Shown here: one piece after another, positions 21,532-33,709 of the stretch
Position numbering within the stretch: the first letter of the stretch is position 1
Layout: the number at the start of each line of letters is the position of its first letter
From: Ligula intestinalis
Taxonomy: Eukaryota > Platyhelminthes > Cestoda > Diphyllobothriidea > Diphyllobothriidae
NCBI GenBank assembly: GCA_036362985.1
Contig: JAYGXS010000004.1
Location: 42,938,024 to 43,002,023 of the forward strand
Reading direction: 5' to 3'
DNA length: 64,000 nt
The notes under the pieces: model-generated
What the model was told of the DNA's origin: nothing
Databases searched by the model: none
Seen by the model: only the letters and a program-made list of their open reading frames with translations
Translations under genes and position numbers: made by a program

Positions 21532-21726
21532 AGGACACCTGGAAACTCAAAGGACTACTTAACCATCGTCAAAGCGCCAGAAAGAAAAATTCTTCCAAAA
21601 CACATAGAAAAACACGCTCATAATTGTATTCGGCAGGTTCTTTCTAATTTCTTGTTCGGTGAAGACCGCCACCTCGACGCGTTGCCTCGTGAAAATCTTC
21701 ATTTTTACGACACATTCAATCGCATT
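21532..21726 (+). CDS. Possible isolated exon on the opposite strand
   Basis: The frame is open and reads KAPERKILPKHIEKHAHNCI, then RQVLSNFLFGEDRHLDALPR and HFYDTFNRI, ending at a good donor (CGCATT|GTGAGTAC). The acceptor (taatttaaag) is weak and I found no partner exon. It lies inside intron 6 of the minus-strand gene, so it would be a nested gene or a relic. Family not recognised. Confidence 0.25.
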
Positions 21727-24700
21727 GTGAGTACTCAAAAATGAGAAATCTCTATGTCTAGTATCGTCTTCCTGGAAGGAATTTGGACACGGGGTTGAAT
21801 AAGACGTCGCAAGGTGCTACGACGGCATCAAATTGTTTATCACTAGTTCTAATCCTTTGAGTGTTTAAAAAATAAAGATAGCTAGAATCAGTCAGCCGGT
21901 TGGGTGTAAGAACATAGGTTATGTACTACCTGCAAATATACGCATCGTACAAAGCGGTACCGAGAAAACGAGAATGATTCTCTGCAAACAAATGGGTCGG
22001 CAGTGCCTCGACCGTTAGGTGCGTCTACTAGACACCCTTCTTACTCAGTGGGCGAATTAGCGTTCACGGAGAACCATCACAGCGGACAAGTTGATTGGTT
22101 TATTAAACGTCCCTACCAACACTCTCGGAGATTGTGCGATGACCAACTTTAAGAAGCAACGCGTCTGTGATGTTTTTTCCTTCTACATCGAATGCGTTCA
22201 CATTTAATTTATTCCGCATGAACCGAAATCACTGACTACAGGTATTTAAGCCAGCACAAAAGAAAGGTGAGGAAAACATGACCTGAATTGTGGCTGACTG
22301 CTGCGTCATGACAAAGCGCCTGGCCACACAACGGTCAAAAAACAACCGGGTTTTTTTGACAAAAAAAGACATGACAAGGGTTTTCGCGCACCCACTACTC
22401 GTCCGACCTGGCCCATTGCAACTTCTTCTCGTTCCCAGTAGGGAAGACAACCTAAGGAAACATGTGTTGGCAGAAGGTAGAAAGTTTAAATTTAAAAAAT
22501 CGCTCAAGTACATTACAACATTACCTCGGAAGCATATTTGAAAGGTTTCGAAAAGTGAAAAACCAGTTGGGACAAGTGTATATCATCTGCTGGACAGTAT
22601 CTTCAAGGTCTTTAGGATGTTATCCCAAAAATATTAAATGATCGGTTACCCCCTCGTCCGACCCTGTGCCAGAACTAAAAGGGCAAAAATACGCGATATA
22701 TATTCAGATACTCTTGAATATAACCCCTTTAAAGTCGAAGCGCAATGCAATTAGGAACTACTGCACTACCTTTGATTTCATAGCGATTACGGGCTAATTA
22801 CCACTGCCAGGAATGCGACTAGAAAGGGGTAACTATTTATAGCCTCCTTTAGATAGCCTATTTCAAAGGAGTATACAGTTCAAGATAATGTTAGTAATAA
22901 GAGTACGTTTCGAAGTATGACCTTCGGCTTGCCGTACGCTTATTCCGGGCTGGTCACGTTGCCCAAGCTTGAGCGTATCTTGGCATCGTAATATAGGGAA
23001 TGTCGGAGGAGAAAGTGCAACAGGTGCATCGACAGAATCATCTGAAATTATTTAAATCAGATTCAATTGCGAGTCGCCAGGACGCTCCCCGCGGGAAAAC
23101 GCTGGTTTCCGTCGACTAAACCGGTAATTTGCATGCAAAGAGCGTAGCATTTTGCCAAACCTACCGTCGTCAGCTGTGCGCTCTCACCACCTGATGCGCC
23201 TTTATGCTCTACAAACTGGTTTGGTATGGGATGTCAGTTCATGGGGAAGGGGGGGGGGAGAGTTGGATAAGAAAAGCTGATTGTGTCGCAGTTCTACGTG
23301 GAGTGAGCAGGCTATCTCAGTACACATCTCTATGAGCTGACATGCAACATAACTGACATATTCTGTGACCTCACCTGCCGAGGTTCGGTAGTGAAACCCA
23401 GGTCAGGAATAGGCCCCATTAGCTACTGCAAAAGGCTGCACTTTTACGGTCTCTGTGAGCTCTGGAACGTAGAGACTAGCCCAGCGTAATCCCCTGTCAG
23501 TAATCCCACTGACAGGCATTCGAACCATCATGGTGCCGTAAAGGTCACCCTGTGAAGGGCTGATGGGGCCGACGGGATACTGCACACACCCCACCCCCCG
23601 TCTCCTCTGAACTGCGAGATGGTGGCTTCATGTGGTTGCCGTGAAAACCATGAGGGATTATGCATTTTCAAATATACAAAGGTCGGTTAGAATTACCCAA
23701 GGAGCTGAGTGGTCCATTGGCAGGCGGAAGACCGGTCAGTTGTTTTATTTCAGTCCTGTAAATTGGAAATGTGCGGCCGATAGTGCCTAGGTTTCCTGTT
23801 CCTTCGCCCACATCAAAGTCCCTAGCGCTCCGCATCACCAGCCCGGAAACGAGAGGAATTCCGGAAGCATGTGACCAACCTGGTTGCCAACGCGGCGTGT
23901 ATGTGTCGGACTGCCTCGATCATGTGACGAACTGTACCTATCCCCACGTAGCCCCTGGAAGCATAGAAGCTGAAGCGCTCGACTGATTCTCGCCTCCAAC
24001 AACGGAGACGGAATACAGCAGGTCCAGGAGCCATTTCCCCGTCCTCGTAAGTTTTGTAAGGTCAGGTATGGGGTCGACCCTTCTCTCCCCTTTTGGTGCC
24101 TTAGGTGGGCGTCGGTAGCCAAACGAGGGCAGCAACACTGAGCCCATAAAGCGGTAATGCTCATCTGTCTACTAGCAGTTGCGCAGCTATTGGTGGGGCA
24201 CGCGAATGAGCCCTAAGGAACGACGGGACGAGTGGGTCTCGCAACCGATCGGTGAACAATGTAAAAAGGTGACCAAACCACCTCAGTCCTATTTCTTCTT
24301 TGACCTGAAATATGCTCACGATGTGGTCTCACACCGAGTACAGATGGTCTGATTGACAGACAAAGTCAGTGGTTTTCAGACAGAGGAGTTCAAATACCTC
24401 CAGTTTTCGCTTATCTTCCACGCACATTCACAAGTTTGGAGGAGAACCGAGAGGAAGGATGCACGGTACACGCAGATTTTCGTGGCAATATTGACTCTTT
24501 TTAGGGGTTAAAAAACGGAAAGCAGTGTCGATATGGGTAAAGAGGTCGCCTCTTCTCGGTTTATTCGACAGTAGCCTGACATTGGAAATTACCTACCCCC
24601 TCCAGCTAACAGTCACTTATCCTGAGGGGACCTATTCTGGATCAAGCATGCGACCCAAAAACCTTTCAACTTTGCCTGGCCGAAGTTACCTCCGCCAGGC

Positions 24701-25430
24701 ACAAGTTTGTAGCCTTAACCTGGCGCGCCGGTGGCCCCATACGATCAGAAGGCTACCAACCCGCGCAGAGACGGTCTGCTGTCACGTCAAACAATTGTGG
24801 TCCTTGTAAAAAAACAACAAAAGATGCGCCATAAAGGATTACCTGTTCTAGCGGCAACTGCTATCGTTTAGTCTAGCCGGCTTCGATGACGTACCTAATG
24901 GTTCGGTTCCACAAACGACTACCTATGAAAGCAGATCTGCCAAGCCTAGTCTAGTCCTTTGTACAGCGGCAAAAACGGAATACCTCGAAATTTTGACGGG
25001 CGAATTTGAATCAAGTTTGGGCGTGGCAGTGTCGTGGTTATTTCAAGTGAGAATTCAGGCCAGCAGCAACAGCAGCACTGAGCTCAGTAAATGGATGCGA
25101 TTAATTGGCCCATACATTAAGTTAATCGTCGTTCTCGGTATGGGTGGCAGTATCCCTGTGTTATAGCTCAGTCTGTTCTGAACAGACTAGTGGGCAGAAA
25201 AATGCAAGAGTGTGGTTCTGATAGGCAAGGGCTTGATTCAACACCACACAAAGACAGCGGGGTTGTGGTTTTTTAGCCTGTCCACTTCAGCGTATTTATA
25301 GGGTTCTGGTCTTCCTAGAACATTCGCGCCTGAGCATCCTGGAACCTTCTCGACTGCGGTCACTGCCCACGTTGTGTGGGCGGTTGTTGTTGTTGTATTA
25401 GCTTACTCCCTTAACCTAGTTTGCCAGCAA
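21727..25430. other. Intron 6, unassigned part
   Basis: Short open frames occur at 22229-22541 and 23403-24164, but without convincing splice pairs. No repeat family was recognised with confidence. Confidence 0.4.
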
Positions 25431-25438
25431 TACATGTT

Positions 25439-26484
25439 ATAAAATTTTTAAGGAAGATGAAGGGATAGAGATGAAGGAATAAAGAATAAAGAGAACGGTA
25501 TAAAATGTTTAAGAAAGATGAAGGAATTCGGCGACTTTGTCTGGGCGAAGCCATAGGTCCTCAGGCGTGAGGTCCGTAGGGTTGGCTGGGCAGTCGAAGA
25601 GGTGGCATGTTGTGTGGAAAGGCAAGAGGCAGTCAGGACAGTTGTCTGTGATGTTGTCAAAGCATGAGGTGAAACGGCTTTTGAATGAATTCAGCAGCGT
25701 GGAGAAGCCGGAACGCAGCTGGGATAGCCTGGTTCTAGCGTTTCTGGACAGGTTGGCCCTACGTTCTCTGGCCATAACGTCGGAGACCGGCGGGGGAGCG
25801 TTGAGGACTCTGTTGGGTTTATAGCTGCTGATGGCTAGCTCGACAGTTTCGGTGTGGATACGCTTAACGAGGTCCGTTATCGGTAGATTAGTGGGGTACT
25901 CCGAAGCGTGTGGGCCGTACGCGTCTATGGTAGACTGCTTCATGCGTCTAGCAGGTGGGGGGCGCGTTAAAAGGCGATTGCCCGGATGTTCTGGGTTATG
26001 AGACTGCGCAATGTAGATTTTTGCCTGCATGATGGAGTGAACCTTCAGAGGCAGGACTTGAGTTTCCTGATACAGGTGATCTACATTGGTCATGTTAACA
26101 CAGCCCGTGGCGATGCGGAGAGCAGCGTTCTCAACGCGTTGGACTTTCGCCCAGCTGGTATCGCTTAACAGTGGGGCGAAGATGGCTGATGCATGCTCAG
26201 TCGTTGCCTTGCCTGTTGCCCGGTATGTCGTGACTAACGTCTCAGTGTCCTGGCCCCATGAAGAACCTGCCAAGGCTTTTAGGATGTTGAGCTTGGCTTT
26301 GGCTTTGCTGGCTTGGATGTCAGCATGGCGGTGTAGAGCCAGCGTCGGGTCGAGAGTGAGGCCCAGGAGTTTAGGATACTTGTGTGGGCGGTCGTATAGT
26401 TTATTGGACGCATGGCGGGGGCGGCTTGCATGCCGGCGTGACCCAGCTGGTGTGTCCTTTTCGCCGACTGCCGTGAGGGCATGA
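25439..26484 (-). pseudogene. Jockey-like retrotransposon, 5'-truncated C-terminal part
   Basis: The frame from about 26484 to 25509 reads KYPKLLGLTLDPTLALHRHA, LKALAGSSWGQDTETL and LSQLRSGFSTLLNSFKSR. A Cys/His cluster (CPDCLLPFHTTCHLFDCP), LTPEDLWLRPDKVAEFL and a stop follow. These match the C-terminal half of the 9.8-12.3 kb element, but the copies are clearly different. The polymerase core is missing. The 3' UTR holds two copies of an ATAAAATxTTTAAG-type unit about 62 bp apart (25439 and 25500), as in some CR1/jockey tails. It is in the host gene's orientation. Confidence 0.75.
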
Positions 26485-26714
26485 GGGCTAGCGCCTCCGT
26501 AAGACCTGGGTGAGTGCAGATCCTTTCAACTGGAACAAGGCCTTATACATCACCTTAAAAGTTCTTCTAAATCAATGGCTGCCGAGGAACTTCACGCACT
26601 CAATCCACTCTCCATGGCCGTCGAGCGGAACAGACGTTCAACTTTGATGCATATTATAACAATTCTTCCGTGGATGTGATTAACTAGTTTGCGGACTTAG
26701 AATGAACAGGAGTT

Positions 26715-27107
26715 TTGGCAGACTTTCAAAAGTCCTCTGACCCAATTATGAAAAAAAAGCGACCTGGGTGGGAGTCCAACCTAAGAAAGTATGCGCAAGG
26801 CTTCCATAGAATCCATGCTCTAAGACCCCTGATCTGGGGAGCTGAAGTTGACCACGTTTCCGGTCAAATTATTAGCCTAAATGACTGCATCTTATGGCAT
26901 CCACCAATTCTAATACAGCAGGCTGACTCTCTCATGCAGGATTTCTTATTCAAGAATCTGGAGTCCACCAGGACTCACTCATTTGGTGAAAGACTTACCA
27001 GCCTCGGCGGTGTTCAAACCCATCACAATAAGTGCATCGCTAGGGTACACTTTCCTAAATACAATGACGGATGCGTAAGTAGCCTGGCCAAACTGTGTGT
27101 ACAGTAG
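26715..27107 (+). other. Unrecognised 130-codon open frame
   Basis: The frame is open for 393 nt and ends at the border of the next element. It has no recognisable domain or splice signal. Probably chance or decayed repeat coding. Confidence 0.15.
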
Positions 27108-28655
27108 TCGCCAAAGACCATGCAATTTTCATAACTTTGTATAAATTTGATCATTACTCGAATAACAGTGTGAATGCATTTAGGAAGATTTAGAAATAAC
27201 GATAAACTGAATCAAGCATATTGAGTACTTAAAAGAACTATAGGAATTACTACGTGTTTGTAAAGAAGACTAAAATTTTCTCGATAATCCCGCGGTTTCG
27301 GAGACGTAAATAAGAGCTATAAATTACAACAATAAATTTATATATTGTGTTAAATTGAAAACTTGAAGCAAACACTTTCTATTTATAGAAGGAACTTTTC
27401 TTTAGTCAAGATATTCTGTAAACTTTACTCTTACTGGATAAGTATTCATTGAATGTCATCAAAAAAATTGGGTCATAATTTTCCTTGGTTGTACTGTCTT
27501 CTTTGATAAATTTATAAATTCTGCATCTGTTCGACGTTTACAACACAACCTTTTGAATAAGATAGATATAAAGAGCATTTAGCGAAATAAAGTGTTTTTC
27601 GATATTAGTTTTAATGAATATGGCAACGTTTTTGATACACAGAAATCCCTCAAAACAGCAAAACACATTGTCGAGGGTAAATCTTGTCCGCATTAGAGTT
27701 GTGAAACTACTCTTCCTAAGATTTATAAAAAAAACTTCCCATAAAAAGTGCTTTGATTAGATATTCATCTAACAAACTTCTGCGTATATTAACTTTTTCC
27801 AACGTAACATCACAATGAAATTTGCGAATTTTGCGAATTTATTTAAGTTTCCTGAAGAAAAACGATTCAATTCGACCGGAGATGAAAGAACTTTGTTTTC
27901 TCTTTATAATGGATTATTTTTCGCATAAGTGGATTAATTCCACTTTCTGATATAATTATGCTGATTCAAAAAAACTGGCCATATACATTACCATTTTTTG
28001 AAATACTTATTATGCTTCTGTCTGTTCCGTTTCTAAAAAACGCAAAAGATGAACGTAAAGTACACCAAAAACTATATTTCTACACGACTTCAATTCAATT
28101 AGACCTTCTTTGTCTTAAATTCGCATTAGCATGTTGGATATTTTGTTTTTGTGTCAAGGTCAGAAGCGAATTATTTATGCATTCAAAAAAACGCTTCTTT
28201 TACGGCCTTTTGTGCAAATAAACTTCAAAAGATAGCTAAACATTATTTTTAAAATACAAATCTACAATGCTAATACAAACAAATGTGATTCTTTTAACTT
28301 GGCTTCACTTGAATCTGAACAATTTTCGACAAACTTTTCCAGTTCGGGAAGGGATATATGTTATACCTATTTCACTTATTTTGGAGTTCCTTCTTAGTAT
28401 TATCAACATTAACGTCCAGTTTGGTTCTTTCTTTCGTAATAGCATAGGAAATTCTTTCGATATGAGACTACTCCAAATTTCCCCAAAATTAATGGCCATT
28501 TATGTGAATAAACCTAACTAAAATGACGATTTCACTAATTAAAAGGCTTTCGCAGAATCCAATAAACAGAATGAATCAAAATAGTGTTACTAAATATACG
28601 CTAAATGTCAGGTCAAATTTCATAATGAATGTTGCATGGTCATTTGCGACTACTG
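27102..28655. mobile_element. TA-flanked DNA transposon remnant, 1,554 bp, AT-rich
   Basis: The ends are CAGTAGTCGCCAAAGACCAT and the reverse complement of CAGTAGTCGCAAATGACCAT, flanked by TA on both sides. Similarity continues for about 45 bp. The size, TA target and CAGT-type end fit Tc1/mariner elements. The interior is much more AT-rich than the surroundings. I found no recognisable transposase: the longest frames (27958-28221 and 28267-28521, plus) are Phe/Leu-rich and unassigned. Confidence 0.7.
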
Positions 28656-28906
28656 TATAACAGTGGTAAAGATGGCGAAATCCTTATTACGCTGTCTAGC
28701 TACGAGACTACAAATATTTAACCATCTCTCTCAGGCAGAAGTGAAGTTGACTGAGAGAAATTTCGTTTTGTGACGTCGAGGAATAAATCTGATACGCTAC
28801 GTTTTGTGGTTCACCAGTCGAAGTTTGCTAAACAGTCAGGACCGAGTATACGGACTGATAAGAATCAGTCGATGGTGTAGATACATACAGAAAATGACAA
28901 AAAACA

Positions 28907-29005
28907 GAATGCACCCTGTTCTAACGTTGAGTGAAGTACCGGCCGGGTGTGAGTGCTCGTCGTGAACTAGGAGCAGGGGGTTCGCACTTAGGTGGGAGGT
29001 CTTTA
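28907..29005. repeat. Dispersed repeat, pair with 32598-32700
   Basis: Both copies carry ACAGAATGCAC, then TTCTAACGTTG, and a later GGTTCGCA with similar spacing. Unassigned. Confidence 0.4.
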
Positions 29006-29009
29006 TCAT

Positions 29010-29527
29010 AACTCCAATAACTTCTTTATTAAGTTGGTTTGGCAGATTTGCTTAATTTGAGTTGACCCAAGTGTGAAAAACTCTAGGCGTTTGGCGGGAT
29101 TTGAACCCGCGCATCAGAGAAAGCCTTTGCCGGAGGCTAATGCTCTACCGCTAAGCTACAAACGCCCGCTTCACGCCATGAGTTTAATCACACTTGGATC
29201 GATATTACCCGCTCAACTTTTCGCTCATATGGAATCCACCAATACGGGACGGCAAGTTGTCTGCCCAAGCAGGATTTCCTAAGCAATCATCTAGAATCCA
29301 CCAGAATGACTGCTAGGCTGACTTAATTATTAAGTTGGTTTGGCAGATTTGCTTGATTTGAGTTGACCCAAGTGTGAAAAACTCTAGGCGTTTGGCGGGA
29401 TTTGAACCCGCGTTTGTAGCTTAGCGGTAGAGCATTAGCCTCCGGCAAAGGCTTTCTCTGATGCGCGGGTTCAAATCCCGCCAAACGCCTAGAGTTTTTC
29501 ACACTTGGGTCAACTCCAATAACTTCT
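29010..29527. mobile_element. Family B tRNA-like retroinsertion with 16-bp target duplication
   Basis: AACTCCAATAACTTCT occurs exactly at 29010-29025 and 29512-29527. Between them lies a minus-strand tRNA-like unit (29086-29166; B box GGTTCAAATCC; 8-bp acceptor GGCGTTTG/CAAACGCC) with its conserved flanks. A second tRNA-like unit lies on the plus strand at 29413-29490. The block is about 486 bp. The long direct repeat points to LINE-assisted insertion. Confidence 0.7.
29360..29516. repeat. Perfect 53-bp palindrome around tRNA-like D and anticodon arms
   Basis: 29360-29412 is the exact reverse complement of 29464-29516 (53 of 53). Each arm carries the B box and tail of the tRNA-like repeat. 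The 51-base loop carries the A box and middle arm. The transcript would form a long hairpin. Confidence 0.9.
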
Positions 29528-30092
29528 GTCGGCGCGGCACTTAACTCTACCTCCCCGCCGTCCCAAAGATTCGTCACGTGTAGAATCAAAAACAGTGCGA
29601 TAAAGTTAACAAACAAAGGAGTTATAGGGGGGGAGAAGAGGAGGAGCTCGTCAAAGGCGCACTTATAAGGCAACGCGCGTGCGTGCGTGGGAGCGAGCAT
29701 GCGCGCCAGACCGGACATTACAAGCGCAGCCAGGCGAAAACAGCGATTGAGAGGGCATGGCACGCGCGCGCTCACAGCATGAAAGCCTCTGCCAACACGA
29801 CCAGACAATCGATCAATTGGCCACAACGGGTGACGGCGCAAACATTTAGCCGCCAGGGCATAACTGCACGAACGCCATCAGCCCCCTAGGGGGGTATATT
29901 TCCTCCTGGATGAAAAACGACATATCCTCGCGAATTCTGCGTTTGGCACCCAAGCTGAAGTGGGGATCGGCCCTAGCAACCAGTTATACTTGCTCGGAAT
30001 ACACACTAGGAGTTTGCACATTATATGCGCCCCCGTGCGTGAGTCAAAGATGGGGTGCCAATAACTGAACCCGTTTATGCTTATGTAACTGA

Positions 30093-30160
30093 TGAAGAAT
30101 CCGCGACGGACTTCGAAACGTCAGGCGAATAAAAGTTCTGTCCCAGCGATCACAGTCATC
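30093..30160. repeat. Solo arm of the foldback MITE family
   Basis: GAATCCGCGACGGACTTCG, AACGTCAGGCGAATAAAAG and TCTGTCCCAGCGATCACAG. Confidence 0.7.
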
Positions 30161-32228
30161 GCCTTCTCAATAACTAAACGGTCCAGCGTTCAGCCAGGAG
30201 CCTGTTTATCTGTCGGATTCGATAGGAGATACTAATCAATTAGGTTATGGGAAATGTTTGTCCCATTGAGCCTCGGGCCATTCTACAGTCCTCACAGGCA
30301 GTTGGCCTACCAAGCAGTAACCACACGGGAAGGTGGGAACCACAGCAGACGCGTGTTCGACCGCGTTCCTACCCGCCATCACGGCGGCCAAGGTCTGCTA
30401 CATCAAACCTCCCTGCGGTTGATCTATCTCCCCTCCTTCATGTTTTTGATAACGGAGCAGCCCCTCCCGACCATGCTGCTCCGACTCCTCGGGATTGAGG
30501 CCCACCCGGCGGGGCTCCGGATCCAACAAGGGCTACTAGCCAGCCAGCACACGGGAAGGCGTACTGACAAGGACAAAGGACGGGTTAAAAGGCTTGTCGC
30601 TCAATTTTGGGACGCTAGACTACCTAAAGCTCAGACTCACGGTTAATAAGTCAGAAAACGTCATGTCGGTGTTCCGCGATATCTTTTCTCTGAATGACGA
30701 CAGTTCGACCATCGACGTTGATTATGCCTACCGTATGCTCCAAACAGGTTAGTGTCGGCACGGTGGCTTGTGTGTGAATAAGTGTTGAGTGATTGTAGAC
30801 TTGCACTGAACCCACCGCACTCTCTCTTCCCTCACCCACCTGTGCCCAGTTCAAAGCAGAGCAAAGAAGACCGAATCGGGCGCAGGCGGCTAGCGCGGAC
30901 AAAGCCACCCCGATGCGTACCACCGCGCCCCTCCCCCATGTTCGGCATCCGTTATGGGAGCGCAACCCGAGTTGAACCTATTGTATCCTGATCTGGCCTC
31001 CATGTTGGTGTACCACATCTACCACACGGACCGTTTGGGGGCACCCTTCTCTGAGTACATACCTGGTCGCTACACGACTGTCGTCAAGGGCTCCAGATTG
31101 AACCCCAAGACACAATTGGAAGCATACATCTCGTAATCTGACTGGTGAATGCGTCTTCTACGATAGTAAAGTAATGTGGATGATGCAATGCCTTGATTCA
31201 GTATCAGAAACGAAAGTTCATTTGCAGCCCCTAGACCGACGAAAACAAACAATACGCGGTACGCCAACGTGCTGAGGTTTTACGGCCAACTGCATAAAAT
31301 CATTCTCAGCCGGGCCTCTGAGACAGACAATGTGGCTAGAAGTGCGGACAAACCGGACGTGTGAAAGGTAGAGCCGGCCAACTACCCGGGGTGCCGAAAC
31401 GTTACCTGCGCAGAGAAGCAGTGCGCGCCGGTAATCAAAAGCAGCTTGTCGCACTTGTCACAACTAAAGGAGGGCGGTTGGGGCGGGGTTGCAGTGAATT
31501 TTCTGAAGCGCGGCCGCAGGTGTTGGCGGCTCGCTTGCATCACCTGCGCAAGCGCGGACGCGGGCGGGGGCGGGGAAACAGTTGAGGGTGCAAGGGTTGA
31601 CGACGCACTAAACACGGACGCTCTTGTGAGTTTGTGCGAGCCTGGTGTTCGGCAGGCAGCGTAGAAATACCCACGGTGTGAACAAACTAGAAACATTTTG
31701 TAAGTACCGCGGTGTCGGTAGGGGGGAGGGAGGGAGGGGACGCATTTTACGACCTCCTTCAGTGGGAAGGAAACAGGTCAGATAACTGGCGTCTTTATTG
31801 TGTATCCACTTGGAGATAGCCTGTCAAGCGGAGGCGAAGAACGGCATTTCTGTGTGAGGCCAGCCTGGATGCAATTGGCCAAATAGGAGGGCTTCCGATA
31901 ATGGTCGGCCTTAGCATACTAGTAAAGGAAACATTTGCAGAGAATTCTATAGTTGTCCGCATCAATTTTACTTTATAAAGTCTGCGTCTATGAAAAGTGG
32001 TGCCTGAAGCGTGCCTCTCTATTACACTATCTCACACATCGAGGAAATAACAGATTGATGTAGCTGTTATGATCAAAATTTTATTGTGACTGAAATGACG
32101 TCACGCGTCAAGTTGTGGCCCACGCTTTTATTGTGACCAGTGAATCAATTGTAGCATGCAGTAATTGAGACGAACGTTGTAATATGCCATACCTGTTGGT
32201 GCATTGCAATGTCATTGTAATTAGGATT
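30161..32228. other. Intron 6, unassigned part
   Basis: Weak repeat relationships only. 30690-30740 resembles 13243-13290 (CAGTTCGACCATCGA), and 31004-31050 resembles the repeat at 58290 (ACGGACCGTTTGGGGG). No exon fits the phase of the flanking exons. Confidence 0.4.
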
Positions 32229-32342
32229 GTGGTGGTGGTGGTGGTGGTGGTGGTGGTGGTGGTGGTGGTGGTGGTGGTGGTGGTGNNNNNNNNNNTGGTG
32301 GTGGTGGTGGTGGTGGTGGTGGTGGTGGTGGTGGTGGTGGTG
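32229..32342. repeat. (GTG)n microsatellite with an assembly gap
   Basis: A pure GTG run is interrupted by ten N at 32286-32295. The N block is a placeholder, so the true length is unknown. The long Val, His and Thr peptides predicted here are artefacts. Confidence 0.95.
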
Positions 32343-33574
32343 ACCACGGTGGCTACGGGGCTGTTTGTATTCAACTCGGTAGTTAGTAAATACGATTGGT
32401 GTTTTCTTGTGGGCAGGGATGCAGCTAGCGTCAGAGAACTTCTGTTTTGCCATGTCGATACATAAAACCGATATACTATATTTTAAGTCAAAATAACTTT
32501 ACACTAGTCGATGTTCTTGCAATCATCAACGTTCGCAGAACCGAATTCTGTGCTTTCAAAAAACCAATCGGTGGCGCGAATAAAAAAAACATGGGCAACA
32601 GAATGCACTTTTTTCTAACGTTGGACGGAGTATTCGCTGTTTCTGACAGATCATTTTGAACAATAACTAGGAGGTTCGCAATGATGGAAGGTCCTTATCA
32701 CAGAAATGACCATTTAACTCCCTCCGCCATAGATAAGATTCGCTAAGGAAAGACTCAAACACTGGCGAAATTAACAAAACATCATTTGAAGAAGGAGGAA
32801 GACAAGGTTAAAGAGGGGGGGTGGGTCTGTTGGCTCCTCAGAGATGTCCATTTTCTAAGACTCGCAGCGTGGATTACGTAGTTTTGCCCAAGAACAAGAG
32901 CGCAGAAATCTCACCGACAGAAACGACATTTACAGTCATTTGTCCAACACTGTCAGTTTTGTCACAAGCCTGTCAAATATGCCACTCCCCATGGGATGCA
33001 AGTTAGAAGAATGCGCAAAGAGTAAGAATTTGCCCCTAAACAGTATCTGGCCCGAAGTTCACATCGGGAAAAAAATTCCGACGGCACCCCCCTCCCTTAA
33101 CGAGGTTGTATTCCTTAATCGAGGAAAACTAACTAATAAGGCCAAAGATATTCATTTTTCCATGTCTGTAAACGATGTTAACTGAAGCTATGCTGGACTG
33201 CGAGTAAGGCCGTGAACTTTCCAACATAACTGCAGCATTCAAAAGGAGGCGGCTTAGAACAGAACAAGGCTACAAGAGGACGCAAGCATCGAATGGGTGT
33301 CCACCGAAAAAGGACCTCTTGTGGGAAATGTAACAGTGATATTAACGAATATATGACAAGAGCGGAGGTCGCAACAGAGCGGATAGCAAAAAAAGTATGT
33401 CGCCAAACTGAGCGCGAGCTGAAAACTCTACGACTGACATCTTCGCAGCCGAAACTCGCAAGGCCAGACTGGTTTAGCTAAGAAATATCGATTATTAGCA
33501 TAGTTTGTAAGCGAGTCGCCTGAGCTCGGCCATTGAGTTACAGATGGAAAGTAGATTGCCATTTAAAATTACGT

Positions 33575-33709
33575 AGAAGAAGAAGAAGGAGGAGGAGAAG
33601 AAGAAGAAGAAGAAGAAGAAGAAGAAGAAGAAGAAGAAGAAGAAGAAGAAGAAGAAGAAGGAGGAGGAAGAGGAGGAGGAGGAGGAGGAGGAGGAGGAGG
33701 AGAGGGAGG
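33575..33709. repeat. (GAA)n/(GGA)n purine tract, about 135 bp
   Basis: An unbroken purine run on the plus strand moves from GAA to GGA units. Arg-, Leu- and Phe-rich frames across it are not genes. Confidence 0.95.

Noticed and set aside
23403..24164. Minus-strand frames that look partly protein-like
   Set aside because: The acceptor (gtgtgtgcag) is poor and no consistent exon chain or domain could be built.
29086..29166. Functional tRNA gene
   Set aside because: The acceptor is 8 bp, the middle arm is oversized, and the unit sits in a dispersed repeat whose anticodon varies between copies.
31382..31696. Minus-strand segment ending in a good GCGCAG|GTAACG donor as an extra exon
   Set aside because: A 58-nt exon with acceptor cctcctttag can be drawn, but its phase does not fit between exons 5 and 6, which already join cleanly.
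32108..32465. Poly-Val, poly-His and poly-Thr proteins
   Set aside because: Translations of a (GTG)n microsatellite containing an N gap.
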